NCBI GenBank assembly: GCA_002633005.1
Contig: NMRA01000370.1
Location: forward strand, 128,229 to 192,228
Source of the DNA: Phoronis australis
Taxonomy: Eukaryota > Phoronida > Phoronidae
Reading direction: 5' to 3'
Length of the DNA stretch: 64,000 nucleotides
In this document: piece by piece, positions 13,856 to 26,293 of the stretch
Position numbering within the stretch: the stretch's first letter is position 1
Layout of the letters: each line of letters opens with the position of its first letter
Notes under the pieces: generated by a model
Seen by the model: the letters and a program-made list of their open reading frames with translations, nothing else
What the model was told of the DNA's origin: nothing
Databases searched by the model: none
Program-made: the position numbers and the translations under genes

Positions 13856-14065
13856 TTAAGGTATTACGTTTCGACATTTTTCGATGTACTCTTGCTCTTC
13901 ATCATCAGGAAAAAATTGGCCATGTGATGAACTAGGCCCTAACACTGTACAATGAACATGGGTGTGCAAGACCCACAGCTGCATAGTAACAGCATTATTG
14001 GCAAAATTCACGAGGCCAGAGATAACCTCCTTTAAATCAACCAACTGTTTATTGGGATCAGGCAT
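13856..14065 (-). CDS. Protein-like 69-residue open frame of unknown origin
   Basis: The frame starts MPDPNKQLVDLKEVISGLVN and ends EEQEYIEKCRNVIP, TAA. The composition is protein-like: a helical start, then a polar GPSSSHGQFFPDDEE stretch and a charged helix. A stop codon lies four codons before the ATG, so it is not the 3' end of a simple open exon. I do not recognise the family. It may be a single-exon remnant of a retroposed or transposon-borne gene, or chance. Confidence 0.3.
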   Translation of the reverse strand: MPDPNKQLVDLKEVISGLVNFANNAVTMQLWVLHTHVHCTVLGPSSSHGQFFPDDEEQEYIEKCRNVIP

Positions 14066-14242
14066 GAGGTGCAGTCAGAGACTCTGGGATTTTTAAGTTC
14101 CTTTATTGTATATTATTAGACCTCAGTTCACCAGGTTCCAATGTTTTCCTGATGATAACGCGTGTGAGTACATCAAAACATGTTAAAACTGGTAATTGTT
14201 TTGTTTTAAAGATGTATTTGTATGTTCTTAAAAATGCTCATG

Positions 14243-14720
14243 TATAGCAGGAACTATAGAACAATACTGTTTGAGCATCATCTACGCTAAACAAAGTGCA
14301 GTTGTCTTTTGTCTTGAGAATGGTTGAGAGACAAACCGAAACGTCGATCAATATGTCGTTGTTTACATGTGCGCTGATTTTCAAGTTCGTATTCATATTT
14401 TGGCCAAGAACAAATGTGATCAGGGAGCTCTTTCGCAAAAAAGTGATGAGGCTCTTTCGGAGACTTGTATGACTTGACACACCTTTTAAATTCAGTAGAC
14501 TGCAATTCAATTGAGATTAGAAAGTTCAACTCGGTGCTGGTGGCATTGTGATTTTTTTCTTCTATCTCGATTTTAACTTCGGGTTGCACTGAAATACCTG
14601 GAGCCAGATTCAACTTAAAGATGTATAAATAGCATGCTCCTAACTATGTTACGTAATGTAGCAGGAACTAAATGACATCTATTTGAACATCTTCTACCCT
14701 AAACAAAGTGCAGTTGTATT
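14243..14720 (+). repeat. Direct repeat pair about 415 bp apart
   Basis: TAGCAGGAACTATAG...CATCATCTACGCTAAACAAAG and the following GTGCAGTTGT (about 14246-14307) recur as TAGCAGGAACTAAAT...CATCTTCTACCCTAAACAAAG with GTGCAGTTGT (about 14658-14718). The copies diverge. They could be two monomers of a satellite or short terminal repeats of a decayed element; a 108-codon - strand frame (14287-14613) lies between them and is unrecognised. Confidence 0.55.
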
Positions 14721-15430
14721 CATTGACAACTTGTGTAAACAAAAATTCTGCAAATATGTGACCTTTGCCCTAATGACCTACCTTGGGAGCTCACATAGTC
14801 TGCATCATTATTCCCCAACACCACATCAGATACTTACTAGACACGATTGTGTGATTTACGCCAGATCATTTTGGATACAAAACTGTTCTTAAAAACATTT
14901 GACAATTTTCAACCTTTTAATACTTCACAGTCACATCATTGCTGTTGTATTTCTAATTGGACCAAACAATCTCAGAGAAGGAATTAGTGTGCCAGTTAGC
15001 TGCAGTAGGAAGTAATGACATTGTGGTGCATGTCCGTACCTTTGTCTCGCGCCTGAAATGTGATCCTGAAAGAGCACCCATGGGGACGTAGCTGGGAGTA
15101 TTGGCCCTAGCTGTTAGTGGGGGCTCTTTCGACTTAATGAGAGAAAAAGATCCAATTCGATTTTCCTTTTTTCACCAGCTAAATGAGCCAAAATCTAGCT
15201 TTAACGAAGTAATAAATCTGTGCCTTCTGTCAACATTGATCATGAACTTGTTTGTATCTCTACTAATAATCAAATTGCTACTGATTCTTTGGTCAAGAAC
15301 TTGTGTTATTCATATCAATCACGGGTGAATTTTTAATTTGTGTGGATGGTAGAATCCAATTACTATGGCATGATTTCTGTTTTGGCAGAAGAAAACATCT
15401 TATTTGAGTTTTAGCTACACAGTGCTCAAC

Positions 15431-15490
15431 GCTTAGCTTGACGCTTAGCTCGTCGCTTAGCTCGACGCTTAGCTCGACGCTTAGCTTGAC
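15431..15490 (+). repeat. 12-bp minisatellite, five units
   Basis: GCTTAGCTYGAC repeated five times without gaps, with one unit carrying GTC. It has a CpG in most units, unlike the surroundings. Confidence 0.95.
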
Positions 15491-17110
15491 GCCAGCTCAT
15501 CAAATGTATTTTCTCAAAAATTCCACGTCGGCAAATAAAAACTCATGTCGCCAAAACTGGTGTCGAAATTGTTGCCTTAAAAAAATGGTTCCTCATTTAA
15601 TTCTTATAGAGTTACGCATACCTCATCCATTTCGCTTTGTAAAAAATACTGGTCATTCGATTCAATCTCTCCTGCCAACAAAGAAGGCAGGTAATCAGAT
15701 ACCCTAAAGGGGCGTTTCTTGATCCAATTTTTGTCGACCGATTTCGTCTGTTTACTTCCGGTCGTAATTTATGCGCTTGTTCGATGTGTGTTGACTGAGG
15801 GTGGCACACCCACTGACTTCACGTAATGAACTGAACAATTTTGAACCAAAGGTATTGCATCTAAAAAAACTTAGAAATTCAAAGTTCGGATTAGTCACCA
15901 CAAATTTTGAAATGAATTTCAGTGGAATTATTGTCGTACGTTGATGCTCGCTATGACGACATCGTGGCGACTTGTGACTTTCCCTAGGTGGCCAATGGCA
16001 ACATGAATTCGCATTGGTGATTTGCAGATCGCCAAATCCAGCACTGCTACAGAAGTGCTTCCTAATTATGTTGACCAGTCCTTTTTTGCTGGAGCTAAGA
16101 TTTGGCATTTTAATTGAAGAAATCACAGTTTGTCTAGGGCTTAATAAAATTGTGTCAGTTGACATTTACGGAGCAAGGTGAAAAGTTATAAATGAAATTG
16201 AAAGCGGCTATAAATCCATGTTCAATCGAAGAAACTACTTGTTATTTAGACCACATACCGCTGCAAAACTGATTTCAACTTTTTCAGACGCAGATACGAA
16301 GTGTTTCTCACAGGGGAGCCTGTCATCTAAATAATGATGAATGACGGAACTTTTCCAAACCCGTTTCCTCTAATTTAAGATCAATTTCATAACCATAAAG
16401 TGGTTTATTTATTTTTTTGAAGAATGCGGGTTTGTAGCTGTAGATAATTGATTCAAATGCCTTTTGAAGGCCTAAGTAAATATATGCAAGGGAGTTAATG
16501 AGAACCTGGACTTAATGTAAAAGTGATTTCTGGGGTAGTGTTAATATTTAAATAAAAATAAAAATAAAAAAATTCTGTGTGCTACAAATGACACGTGAGC
16601 GTGGTGTCGTAACCGGTTGGCATGTTTGAGCGTCATGTTTCGACACGCTTATGACACTTTACACACAAGCATGGCAGTTTTTTACACGTTTGCCACGTAA
16701 CTTGTCATTTTACATTTTCACTGAAATCAAGAATGATGTCTTCACCATGTTTTCAACCTAGTATTTTTGTAGACACTTGTGCTCAGTACAAACCACGCTA
16801 TAAAAAACAGAAATTTCCTAGTATTCGTTTTTGTTGACAATTTAGAAAAAAAAATTCTGGTCCATCATAATCTTTACTTAACAGGAGATTTTACGTACAA
16901 TTAAAAACAAAGGGAATGGGTTTTTGCAAAGGGCAAGTAGTCTGGCATCTAATTGAGAATTCAGGAAATGTACTTAACCATTGCTGATTTGGCATGCATC
17001 ATCCATTTTCATGCTTTGATGACTATATTGCTTCCTTCGTCTGACAAAGTAGACTTGACGAACCATCACAACACTTGGCATTAGAAACTTAAACCAAGCA
17101 ATTTACAGAC
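15491..17110. other. No gene seen
   Basis: Contains a 137-codon - strand open frame (15752-16165) with no recognisable domain and a composition typical of noncoding sequence. Confidence 0.4.
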
Positions 17111-17919
17111 TACCGCATTCGCTGTAATAACCGCCCAGGGCGCTTAGAAAAGTTCGGTTCAGGGGGGCCCTTATTATAACCCAAGGCGGTTGAAACCCAG
17201 TCTCCGAAACGGGTGAAATCGGAAGCTAAGATTCGTCAAATTTACATTCTATGACATATCTTAATATATGAAAGACTTTCAACAAAACTGTGGTGCATTG
17301 CTATCAAACTTTGCTGCTAAATTACGATCATTTTACAGAAAATTGTGGTGAAATCCCAGGGCGAAAACTCGCCGACTGACTGCCTCGAAATCGCTGTCTT
17401 CGATATGGCGACTTATAGTATTAGAAATTGTCGGAAATTAGTGCCAATATTCGTTTCTTACCGATGCTATGCTATCCGTTTCATGAATGGATAGTTCCCG
17501 ACTAATGTCTTTGATGACAGGTTCATGTATGTAGCGCGCGCTTCCTGGCCACGTGCGTTTAACACCGAGTTATTTTTATTCATAGACAGTCGATGTGTGT
17601 GTACTGAAAGGTCAAACCGTAGTGGGACACGTTTGTCGCGAGAGTAGCAACGCTGTTGCGTTCTTTTTGAAGCGCTGCGTTACTTTGAAGTGTATAGTCA
17701 CGGCTAAATACAAACATAGCAGTGCCGCTGGTGGTCTAGAAGACCTGTGCAAAGTTTTTTTGATAAATTGAAGACGTTACTGTAGCCGAGTTTTAGGACT
17801 GTAGGTACGTAATTGTTCACATGTACACGTTCATGGACTGGGCGCTTATTTCAGCAAAGTCTGAAAACGCGTGGGGGGAGCTTGTAGGGGCATGGGCAGT
17901 TATTACGGCAAATACAGTA
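17111..17919. mobile_element. TIR element with GTAATAAC ends
   Basis: About 810 bp. The left end TACCGCATTCGCTGTAATAA and right end (reverse complement TACTGTATTTGCCGTAATAA) match at about three quarters of positions, continuing as CCGCCC/CTGCCC. No transposase frame was recognised and no target duplication was seen. Confidence 0.6.
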
Positions 17920-18352
17920 TTGCTTATTGGAGAAAGTAAGTCAGGAGTGAAATTGACAGTTTGGTCGATATCTTTTCGGAAATATGTTGTTTATTAATTT
18001 ATCTCTTCTTTTTCTTTGTGTCCCTGAGTGCAATAATGTCTTCCTGGTTGACATTAAAAGGTTAAAAATAGTGTGGTAAGTCTGATACATGTCACATGAC
18101 ATGCAGGCAGGCCTGTTGTACTACACCCCTCAAACTATTTTTCGTTTATTAATTCGCATAACATATGTATGTCAGGGGATAGGGTTTTCAGAACCACACC
18201 AAGACTAGGCTAGCCGAGACCCTTTTGTCTCTTACGACATCAAAAGAGTTTTGGCAACATGAAGGTATGCCCCACTAAAGTACCCAAGCCTACTGACTTG
18301 AAGACATGTCGGCATTGATTGAGTGTGTTAAACATTGTTAGAAAAGGCAATA

Positions 18353-18447
18353 GTCTGTTATAACATGCCCTATTTTGAGAACCTGGTTGATGCCCGTTAT
18401 TTTGTGGAGAAAACTGGTTCTCAAAATTCGGGAACATTATATCAGAC
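18353..18447. mobile_element. Short foldback element (MITE-like), copy 1
   Basis: 95 bp that is almost entirely an inverted repeat: GTCTGTTATAACATGCCC-TATTTTGAGAACC at the left pairs with GGTTCTCAAAATTCGGGAAC and ATTATATCAGAC at the right. A better preserved copy lies at 41102-41195. Confidence 0.85.
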
Positions 18448-18560
18448 AATTACTGTCAGAAATTAGCAGGAAGGGTGCAATTTGTAAAGACAATTTAGAA
18501 GTCGTGTACACAAATTAAAACAACTGAGGTGCTAGATACCTGACTAGAGGATCTAGTGGT

Positions 18561-18631
18561 GGGGTCCTGTGGGATTTGAACCCACGACCTTGAGAACAGG
18601 CGGCCACACACACCATCTCCTCTTAACTATT
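18561..18631 (-). repeat. tRNA-like sequence, probably a SINE head or tRNA pseudogene
   Basis: The - strand reads a T-arm with a B box (GGTTCAAATCC) closed by a GTGGG/CCCAC stem and preceded by GGCCGCCTGTTCTCAAGGTC. The acceptor stem and A box are decayed. A functional tRNA is unlikely. Confidence 0.55.
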
Positions 18632-20949
18632 CAAAGTAGTAGACCCCATATCTTTAAGGAACTTCACAGTAATGGACAGTTTTCTATATTTCAAGGAAAT
18701 TTTTAAAAAATTCTCAGGGACATTACTTGACTCTATGTCCCAAGGTTCTGATATTTAGTCACTTAGACAATTCTTTAATAGCTGCCAATAGTGAGCTATT
18801 GTGACCTTCAGGTTTTCTTCAGAATGCTTTTGAGAAGACCTGTAATGCTAATTCCTCACTTATTTAACACACAGTATGACTGACAAGTGAGATTCTATTT
18901 TGTTGAATTTCTCCACAAAAGTAAAAGATTAAGGACATATCAGTCTATTTCAAGCGCTGTTTGCATTTTGTCATAAAACGTTTGCTGAAGTTCCCACCCA
19001 TTATTTGCAAAAACGTAATCAGCTTTTGAAAATGAAAAAATTGCAATTGTTTTTGTGCGCAATTTACGATAACTTGAAAATCTTGTTTTGTGTCAGTTGC
19101 TGCTCTAACTTCTTGTAGATTATAATTCATGGTAAAAATTAGGTCAGTGAAAAATTAATTACTTTTCTGAACTGCTCAGAGCTAATGTTAAGCATATTGG
19201 CCAAAATCAAAAAATCGGATCAATGATAAACGATCCTTCATCTCTTTAGCTATTTTCAATGACTTTATGAACTGTCAAGGCTATTTTCAATCTCTGTTGG
19301 GACAAAACAGCGACTCCTGTATTTGGAGAACTTTACTGTAATTCTGATAAGCAGCTTGATATGTCAGTTTCACTTAGTCTTTTAAATTTTTTTTTTCTTT
19401 TAAAAAGTTTCTCTCAAATTAGTGACTACTGGCTATGAAATATTGACTGGCTGACGATTCGGTCATTTTTCAAAGGATTGCTACTTTTGCTGCGAATTTT
19501 CATAATTTCACCAATTGTTGTTGTCGACAGGTGTTCGATAAAATCCATTTTAATAATAATTAAAGTATTTGATATTCATTTTTGTTCCAAAGCTTAGCAC
19601 AGTCAAATTCCATTCCCCACATATTGTGTCGGATTGCAATCTGAGAAATGTAAAATCCGGTAATCCCCACAGCACTGCAAAATATCGGGAATTTGTCTAA
19701 TATTTCTACGAACTAAACGTTAACGAAATGTTACTCCATTCCAAGCATCCGTCCATACTTCACGCACCACAAACTAACTCTGCGTAATTATGATTATTGG
19801 AAGTAATAAGTATGTCTTTGAGAAATTGAAAAACGAAAAGTTCAGCAATTATTTTTGTGCAAAACTCTTAACCATACTAATTTTTCTTTTACCCATTATT
19901 GTTAATGTAGCAGACGACCCACTTTCAGCTTTTCTTTCATGTTTAAATGGGTCCAGTCCTAACTCTGCTTACAAGGTCACCCTTGTTAATTTCCTGCAAA
20001 CTCATTAGTCCATATGTTCTAGCATGTTGCCCTCATTTCCTAATCCGGTTTACAAACCTCTGGTGAAATACGTAAAAGTCTATTGATCCCCCGCCTATTT
20101 TTGGGATTGATGATTATAACAGGTCCATCTTTCATCAGCAACAAAAATACATGGTGACATTTAAAGTTGCTGGACACGGGTTTGGCGAATAAGAATGTTA
20201 AAATTCAAATTTGGCAGAACTTATTTTATGTTATACATCGAAATGAATCATGTTTGATTCGGGTAGAAAAACCTCCAAGCCACCTATCCTTGCATTTTCT
20301 TAAACTCTGGTGTTCATACCTAAAGAGGTTGTAACTTTAAATTTAATTTAAAAGTTATAACTCTTGCTTTGAATGTGTTAAAAAGTTGTAACTGCAGCCC
20401 AGTTATAATCCAGCCTGCAAAAGTGGTTTAGCGAGAGCATGTTACCATTGTATCTCAGTGCAGTTGCAAAAGTTATATCTCACTAAGTGGCGTTAGAAAC
20501 AATGACACACCTAGGCACTAACTGGGTTAAATCTGACAACTAGTGTCTAAAACCAGTACCAGGGTTATAGCAGTTTTACCTGTCGATGTTAATAAGAGTT
20601 ACACCTGTAGAAAAAGTTGCAGCCAGGCTTAGATGTTCTGAACACAGCTTAACAATAATCACGGATAACATATTTCTACAATTATTGTCGGAGAATGTAG
20701 GTCATGTGGCTTTGGGGACTTTGTATGGGATCAAAGATTATGATTCATTACTTTAAACTGTCCACTTGTATTTTAGACATCACACACCAAAGTCTGAGTA
20801 GGTTAAATAATTAGTTTGATGACTGACCAGTCAGCAGAATACACAAACTCAATTACTAAGCTTGTTAAGTATGGGCTATTGCCTCAGAGAGGTTAATTCA
20901 CAAATTCTCTTTGTAAAGTGCTGTGCTTTGGGGGTTAGGTCCAGCACTA
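18632..20949. other. No gene seen
   Basis: AT-rich sequence with short unrecognised open frames only. Confidence 0.4.
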
Positions 20950-21499
20950 CAGAAGCGTGTTTAACAGAGTGAGCGCCCGCGAGCGATTTGAGCCCCCTCG
21001 TCCTGAACAGCTGTGTTCACGTTAGCGCTCGCAAGCGCTCGCGAACAACCTCGAGAGCATGTTCGCTTAGATTTCCAAGATGGCGTCCTGCGAAGGCTTC
21101 ACGTCTGCAACATATGAACCCATTATTGTTCTGCAACACGAAAACTATAACCTCAAAAGTTGACCGACTCGTCCGAAACTGTGACTTAAATTGCGGGTCG
21201 CTGTAGCGAGGAACAGTTTCCTCGACGTAATTTTCGATTCTTGTCGGGCCAAAGCCTTCGCGGTTGTTGTCTTGGGCTGCCGATATTAATAATTATTGGC
21301 AAAGATTAATCATATTTATCGCTCAGTACGCCATAGGAAGGACCGTTAGTGTTAAGCTCATCGGCTAAGACGTTCAACAAAAACTGCTTCAGAGTCGCCA
21401 TACTGGATCGCACAGTGAGCGCTCACAGCTGTTCAGGAGCTGTTCCTTGTGTTCGCGAGTACACGCTAGCGGGCGCTCACTCTGTTGAACACGCTTCTG
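20950..21499. mobile_element. GC-rich DNA transposon with ~36-bp terminal inverted repeats
   Basis: The left end CAGAAGCGTGTTTAACAGAG then TGAGCGCCCGCGAGCG and the right end (read inward) CAGAAGCGTGTTCAACAGAG then TGAGCGCCCGCTAGCG match at 34 of 36 positions. The 550-bp body is CpG-rich against an AT-rich background. CAG ends suggest hAT, but I see no 8-bp target duplication. No transposase frame. Confidence 0.8.
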
Positions 21500-22669
21500 G
21501 TCTAGGAGTGGATAGATTACTGTATGGTGATTGCAGAGAGATAAGTTCCGGGGGGGGGGGGTTATTCATGCTGACAAGGTGCCCGCAGGCATGTAAAAAT
21601 ATTGCTGAGCAACCCCTATTGCGGGTACCAGGTCTGCTAATTACTTACCCCTTTTACCGGATAGATTTTTCTGCCTCACCCCCTTTTACATGATAGTTTT
21701 TTTCTGCTGCACCCCTACATCTGCTGTGATCGACATTTTCAAAATCAGACACCTTTTGTTGGAGGTGCTAACATTTCGACTTCCAAAACCAAACTAACGC
21801 ACGGGAAATTCCGGAACTTGATTCAATTCAACCACTTCTGAGTAGTGTCCTAGCAGTTGTTTGATTCTCGCTCATTTCCTGAATTCTTGTGGTAGTTTTC
21901 AATGGTCATGCTATTGCAGGTAGGAAGACAGCCAGTGTGCCATTTGCAGGGCTGAGGCCAATGCAGTGGGCCTTTTGCAGGGACAAAATGGAAATTTTAA
22001 GAGGCATGTTGGACCGTGCACGGGACTCCCAAAACTTGCTGAAAAAGTGCCGCCTACCTGCAATTTTTGGGTACACACCTGCACGCACCTTGTCAATACG
22101 AGTGGGCCCCCTGGGATAAGTTCAGCCCAGATTTCGCTCTCGTGTGAGCAACCTCCCCCCCTCCCCGACTGGATTACTATTGCATGACCATCAATTAGTT
22201 GTGATATGAATATACTTGCACTAATCATTAACAGTCATGAATAACTAGATACATCAAACATGAATTGCGTGTATCATTAAACATAGATCGGACATTTCCA
22301 TGATATGTCAGATGTGTAATTTGAAGACCATTGACCCTGAGTTTCTGTTACGCATTTATTTACTGCAGCTTAACACTGGATGTTGACGTATTTGTGTATT
22401 TGGGAGCGTTGATCAGTAGAAACGCTATATCCCCTTTTGGACTGAAGTTAAAATGGCATTGTGATGTTTTGCATTGAAGTCCTTAAAACAACCAATTCCT
22501 CATGAGAAAGCTCAAGGTAACTTCACAGTTTATATCCATGTGCATGTAGTAGCGGAGTTAACTCGGTGAGAGCAGGCCTTCTAGAAAAATAAATCAGATT
22601 ATTCCTCATTGGTGCTCAATGCTAGCTTATCAATAAACTGCCTTCAGCACACACTCCAGAGTTTGGAGA
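21500..22669. other. No gene seen; G-rich patch at 21550-21561
   Basis: Contains a run of about 12 G and two overlapping long frames on opposite strands at 21.9-22.2 kb, with GGTCATGCTATTGCA at 21904 facing TATTGCATGACC near 22180, which hints at another small foldback element. Confidence 0.35.
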
Positions 22670-22855
22670 GCTCCTGTCAAAAACCTGGAGCTGACTGATA
22701 TGCAGGAAGTTGTCATATGGTGCTTGCATGTTAAGAATTTGGGAATGTTTTTTGGAGGTTGTAGTGCTCCTGTCAAAAACTTGGTGCTGAATGATATACA
22801 GGAAGTTGTCATATGGTTAAGAATTTGGGAAATTTTTTGCTTGAAGTCACAACAC
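22670..22855 (+). repeat. 96-bp tandem duplication
   Basis: GCTCCTGTCAAAAACYTGG...AGGAAGTTGTCATATGG...TTAAGAATTTGGGAA occurs at 22670 and again at 22766, with about 10 percent divergence and one internal deletion. Confidence 0.85.
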
Positions 22856-22925
22856 CATAGTGCCAGGCTGAAGTGTGGCTTTAAATGCAAGACAAATGTT
22901 TTTTTTATTTATTTACGCTAATTCT

Positions 22926-23075
22926 TGACTTTTTGCACAAAAATAATCACCAAAATGGCCATTTTTCCATTTTCAACGATAATGAGAACTCAGCAAATGT
23001 TGTTGTGTGACATCTAATCTACAGAATTTCGCTTGTCGGCCACATTGTGTGTTAAATAAGTGAAGAATTACCATA
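22926..23075 (+). repeat. Dispersed repeat R5, copy 1
   Basis: TTTTGCACAAAAATAATCAC and CAAAATGGCCATTTTTCCATTTTC, closing with AAATAAGTGAAGAAT. A similar run is at 40064-40258. Confidence 0.45.
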
Positions 23076-24950
23076 TATATTTTATTACTATATTTATTTA
23101 TTATATCTAGCGAGAAATCAGTCAATCAATTAATGTTGATGGATATTAACTTAAATGAAGGAGACTGCCTGTCAAAACATCTGATGAACATTCATGACAG
23201 TGATGGCTAATATTTCCATATTTCCATAACTGTCTTGCCACCGCTCTGTTGTGATTGACAGTCTGGTTGTTAAATGCCTTTCTAAGAAATACATGTTTAC
23301 TTTGGAATTAATAACCAGGAAATAGCCTCCCTTGGAGTTTTGATAGGTAATATAGCTTGATAGGTTTTATAGCTTGATTTAGATGGAGTGACTTGCAATG
23401 CTGCATCTGCAATACAGGGTAGTGTGTGATCTAATCTGGGTTTCCTTGGATTCATCAAATTAGAACACAATATGACAGAAAAGTAAAATTTTATTTGATG
23501 AAAAAAAATTGACAAGGATAAACAAGAAGACAATTTTACTTGATTATTTGAAAACTTTATTATGGTATAGCTGTTACCAACAAACAGATGATGAAATTTT
23601 GAACATTTTTGGCAATACAGTGAAAAGGGAAAAATGAATATTTTGGCAATTGATTTTGTTCAAATTTGAGGACACCTTATCGTACTTAGTCTGTTGTGGA
23701 CCGTTTGACTTTCTGAACTGTTCAAGTCTATTTTGGAACTACCTTTTAAGGCCACTATTAAGACCCTGTGCACTGGCCTGGAACTGCAATCAGTTTGGGT
23801 TATTTTGGGTTATGTAAGGTATCTGGAACAGGTGCTTTAAAAATTTGAATCATATTCATGAACCACCATGTTGTTTTCAAGAACAGGTGCATGGCAGTAA
23901 ATGTTAAGTGGATGGTGTTTAGTTGGAAGCTTGCTGTGTACTTTGTGTGTGAATTTAAGGTGTATGTGAATACCCCTGGACCACTCTGGTGAACTACTGG
24001 CTGTGGCAAGTTTCTGCTGTGCAAAGAGAAGGCCCTAAACCTGTAGAAAGCGCATTTAGAACCAATGCACTTACTGTTTTGTTTCTTTGGTATAGTTACC
24101 AATGTCATGCAAAGATGATTGCCAAAGTTGATATGTTTCCATTTTTCAGTGGTTCTAACATTGTTTGGAATGACTAAAATTTGACATAACATTGAATCAT
24201 GGTAACTGTAGTATAAAACTTAAAGTGATAAAACTAAAAGTGATTATGGTAAACCTGGATGAGAATTTTAAACGGATTACACGCTCAAAGTCAAACATGC
24301 GAAAATGTGTAACCCATGTAAAAAGTGTGTAAACCGTGTAAAAATATGACATGTTACGTGACAAACGGGTAAAACTGTTTTGGACTGGGGATAGAGCTGG
24401 AAAATTACAGTGAAAAATTCCCGAGGTTGTGACAATGAAAACTGATTACTCTATTCAAGGTTGGATCTCGTACCAAATGTTAGAAATAGTCAACATTGGC
24501 TGTCCCGAGTTTAAGGAGTATGATCATTGACAAGCAATCATCTCCTTTGGTGCTTCACACTATAGGAATCCATGAATATATTGCGTCTGTGATTATTTGA
24601 ACTGGCAAGTCTATTTTCAGACTCAGTTTTGTGTTATTCCAGGGTTGCGATTATCGTTTTAAGATATAAGAATTGACGGTTTGGCAAACATGTTTATGTA
24701 AAATAACTGAAAAATTGTCCTCGGTCTAGCTTCTGGTTAACAATGGTTTCTAGTAGAGTTTGAGTGTGGATCACATCAGCAATTAATCATTACAAGCTAG
24801 TGACAAGAGCTTATGAATAAGTCCACATAATTCTATACTTAATTATTATTTTGATATTGGGAAATCTTTCTTTTGCTTCACTAATAACTATCGGAAAAAT
24901 GCAGAAACGTGAAACATCAACACGATGTGTTCAGTCCATTGAAAAACTAG
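23076..24950. other. No gene seen
   Basis: AT-rich sequence; the two overlapping frames near 23.8-24.2 kb on opposite strands show no recognisable protein. Confidence 0.4.
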
Positions 24951-25600
24951 AAGCCCTTTCATGCTACTGTCAATGTCTTGGGGAGTTGCAGTCAGTGTGA
25001 ACGATTAACTTTGGTCCTGGATTGAAGGTAACTGTGCCAGTGAGCTTCATAGCAAAGAGGAAGATTCAACAGCGAAACGTCCATGCTGCGGTAGGGTATG
25101 AATGATCAACTTCGGTCTTATTGAAGTTATCACCAGGGCCATTGTTGTCGTCAACAAATAAGGGGCAGCATTATCGCTAATATTTTGCTCGAATAATCAC
25201 CAATCGAATTAGAAATCAGTTTTATGTCAATTATCACAGTGCACGTAAATTTTCTCAAATTCTCGCATTAAAATAATTTAAGTGCGCACGGTACGAAAAA
25301 CCTGCCATTTCTCTGTCTACTTTTAACGGTACTTTATGCATCAGCGCTACCTTGCAATAATTTGGATGACCCCGGTGTCTCCTATCGTTTACTTCCATGC
25401 AGTTAATTACTGAAGCTGGTATGAATAGTTCAGTTAACTTCCAAGTTTACACCAATACTCTGCCCCTAACAGAAAGTTTACACCGATGCTTTGCCCCTGA
25501 CAGAAAGTTTACACTGATGCTCTGCCCATTACTGAAAGTTTATGTGGATGCTCTGCCCCTAATGATGCTCTGCCCCTAACCTAGTTAAATGAAAGACCTT
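24951..25600. mobile_element. Harbinger-like non-autonomous DNA transposon, copy 2 with internal tandem repeat
   Basis: Ends AAGCCCTTTCATGCT and ATGAAAGACCTT, flanked by TAG on both sides (24948-24950 and 25601-25603). Internal text such as GGGGAGTTGCAGTCAGT recurs, in inverted sense, in the element at 6119-6587. A 31-bp tandem repeat has expanded inside it at about 25445-25580. Confidence 0.65.
25445..25580 (+). repeat. 31-bp tandem repeat, about four units
   Basis: Units begin at 25445, 25476 and 25507 with consensus GTTTACACYGATGCTCTGCC then CCTAACAGAAA. A fourth starts at 25538 and is followed by a partial unit. Variation between units shows it is not recent. Confidence 0.85.
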
Positions 25601-26293
25601 TAGACTACCCTTAAATTCCACATAACCAATAAACCAATTATCAATTTGTAACTTAATGAGGTGGAATAATTTGTTTGGATAAGCATCAAACTACTTTAAG
25701 CACATTGGCCAAGTCCACTGCATAGCTAGGCACACAGTGATTTGTATTGTGCTTGCCTGTTGGAACTACTGTTCCTGAACTAATGCCAGAGTGGGAAATT
25801 CATCAAAACAGAGTAAGTGTTAAGTGCCCTTTGCACTTACAAAGTTGACAGGGATCAGCTGACATGGAATATAACCAGTTGTTCCAGTGTGTAAACGGAC
25901 TGACATGGAGCAAATTGACACCGTGGTGACAAATTTTTGCCACCTGTTTGTGAGGTAGAGCAATTTGCACCCGAACATCTTGCGCCGTGTCAGTTGTAAG
26001 TCTAAACGCGAAACCGGAGCAAAGCAGAAAGGATCATCTCTACTGCGCTTATGCAATGATCTTCATACGGGTTCTTTGTCTCTGCAACTCTCATCATTTG
26101 TAAACCTGCGCATGTGCGATCCAGTTTCTTCAGCCTGCAATTTCCGTCTTGCCACGGTTAGTGAGTTGTGTGTGTAAACGGCCGATTGACACGGGTCAAT
26201 TTGCTCCGTGTCAGTTGCGCCGGGCCAAAAGTTGATGTCTAAATGGGACTTTATTTAGATGTCCATTGATGAGTGCTTTGTTCTTTTCCACAG

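Noticed and set aside
15752-16165. 137-codon - strand open frame
   Set aside because: No recognisable domain, noncoding-like composition and no splice or homology support.
21889-22228. Overlapping long frames on both strands
   Set aside because: Mutually shadowing frames in a possible foldback element; neither reads as a protein family.
25831-26254. Possible further TIR element (AAGTGCCCTTTGC ... AAATGGGACTT)
   Set aside because: Ends match poorly and flanking duplications are not clear.
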